This document shows, piece by piece, positions 6,685-6,702 of a stretch of 6,702 bases of DNA. The DNA is taken from assembly GCA_015662065.1 (NCBI GenBank), contig DQUX01000218.1, positions 1 to 6,702 on the forward strand. The letters run 5' to 3'. The DNA is from Anaerolineales bacterium (GTDB lineage: Bacteria > Chloroflexota > Anaerolineae > B4-G1 > DUEL01). How positions within the stretch are numbered: position 1 is the stretch's first letter; every line of letters starts with the position of its first letter. Both the position numbers and the translations under genes were made by a program. The notes under the pieces were generated by a model. The model saw nothing but the letters and a program-made list of their open reading frames with translations, made no database searches and had not been told where the DNA came from.

Positions 6685-6692
6685 GTCTGCGA

Positions 6693-6701
6693 CTTATATT
6701 A
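6693..6701 (-). promoter_or_regulatory. Candidate -10 box for greA
   Basis: The last bases of the window are AT-rich, unlike the surrounding sequence. Read on the - strand they contain TAATAT (6701-6696) and TATAAG (6698-6693), both close to TATAAT. A transcript started about 7 bases downstream would begin just before hairpin 1. The -35 region lies outside the window, so this is tentative. Confidence 0.4.
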
Positions 6702-6702
6702 T

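Larger units (their letters stand above)
6469..6690 (-). promoter_or_regulatory. Long structured leader upstream of greA
   Basis: About 220 bases before greA contain no convincing gene on either strand but several strong pairings when read as - strand RNA. Hairpin 1 (6684-6662) pairs ten positions around a three-base loop. Hairpin 3 (6566-6542) pairs eleven around a three-base loop and is enclosed by a further seven-pair helix, GACGGCG (6576-6570) with CGCCGTC (6526-6520). Both hairpins contain a single G.U pair that would be an A.C mismatch on the other strand, which favours an RNA made in the greA direction. Between them, 6586-6595 can pair either with 6642-6647 or with 6622-6628, two exclusive choices. 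I do not recognise a known riboswitch or RNA family here. Confidence 0.5.

Noticed and set aside
6662..6690. TPP riboswitch suggested by GGCTGAGAGG
   Set aside because: The CTGAGA string is one arm of a simple perfect hairpin. The second conserved TPP element is missing downstream.

Overview
The window is a compact, high-G+C bacterial segment built mostly from translation genes. It holds five complete protein-coding genes in two convergent groups. On the + strand are an archaeal/eukaryotic-type prolyl-tRNA synthetase (proS) and a family 1 glycoside hydrolase. On the - strand, read from right to left, are the transcription elongation factor greA, a class II lysyl-tRNA synthetase (lysS) and a seryl-tRNA synthetase (serS). 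No protein in the window looks foreign to bacteria, and I found no tRNA, rRNA, CRISPR array or transposase.

The organism is probably a thermophilic or soil/sediment Gram-positive-like or Chloroflexota bacterium. This rests on high G+C, Arg/Glu-rich proteins, a ProRS of the same length and C-terminal architecture as the Thermus enzyme, greA next to lysS, and intergenic CACGGAG-type palindromic repeats that I associate with Chloroflexota and some other environmental phyla. It is inference, not a sequence match.

Layout: 1-93 is the proS leader with a strong Shine-Dalgarno site. 94-1527 is proS. 1528-1645 contains palindromic repeat copy A. 1646-2971 is the GH1 enzyme. 2972-3068 contains repeat copy B, in the gap where the two gene groups converge. 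3069-4346 is serS (-), 4399-5907 is lysS (-), an intrinsic terminator lies at about 5945-5980, and 6001-6468 is greA (-). 6469-6702 is a long leader upstream of greA with at least two strong hairpins and a -10-like AT-rich patch at the right edge.

Functionally, three class II aminoacyl-tRNA synthetases (Pro, Ser, Lys) and a factor that rescues stalled RNA polymerase are grouped together. The cytoplasmic GH1 enzyme is the odd one out and is bracketed by the two repeats. I see no new protein system. The items most worth a second look are the structured greA leader, the terminator placed between greA and lysS with only 37 bases before the lysS start, and the repeat-bracketed glycosidase.
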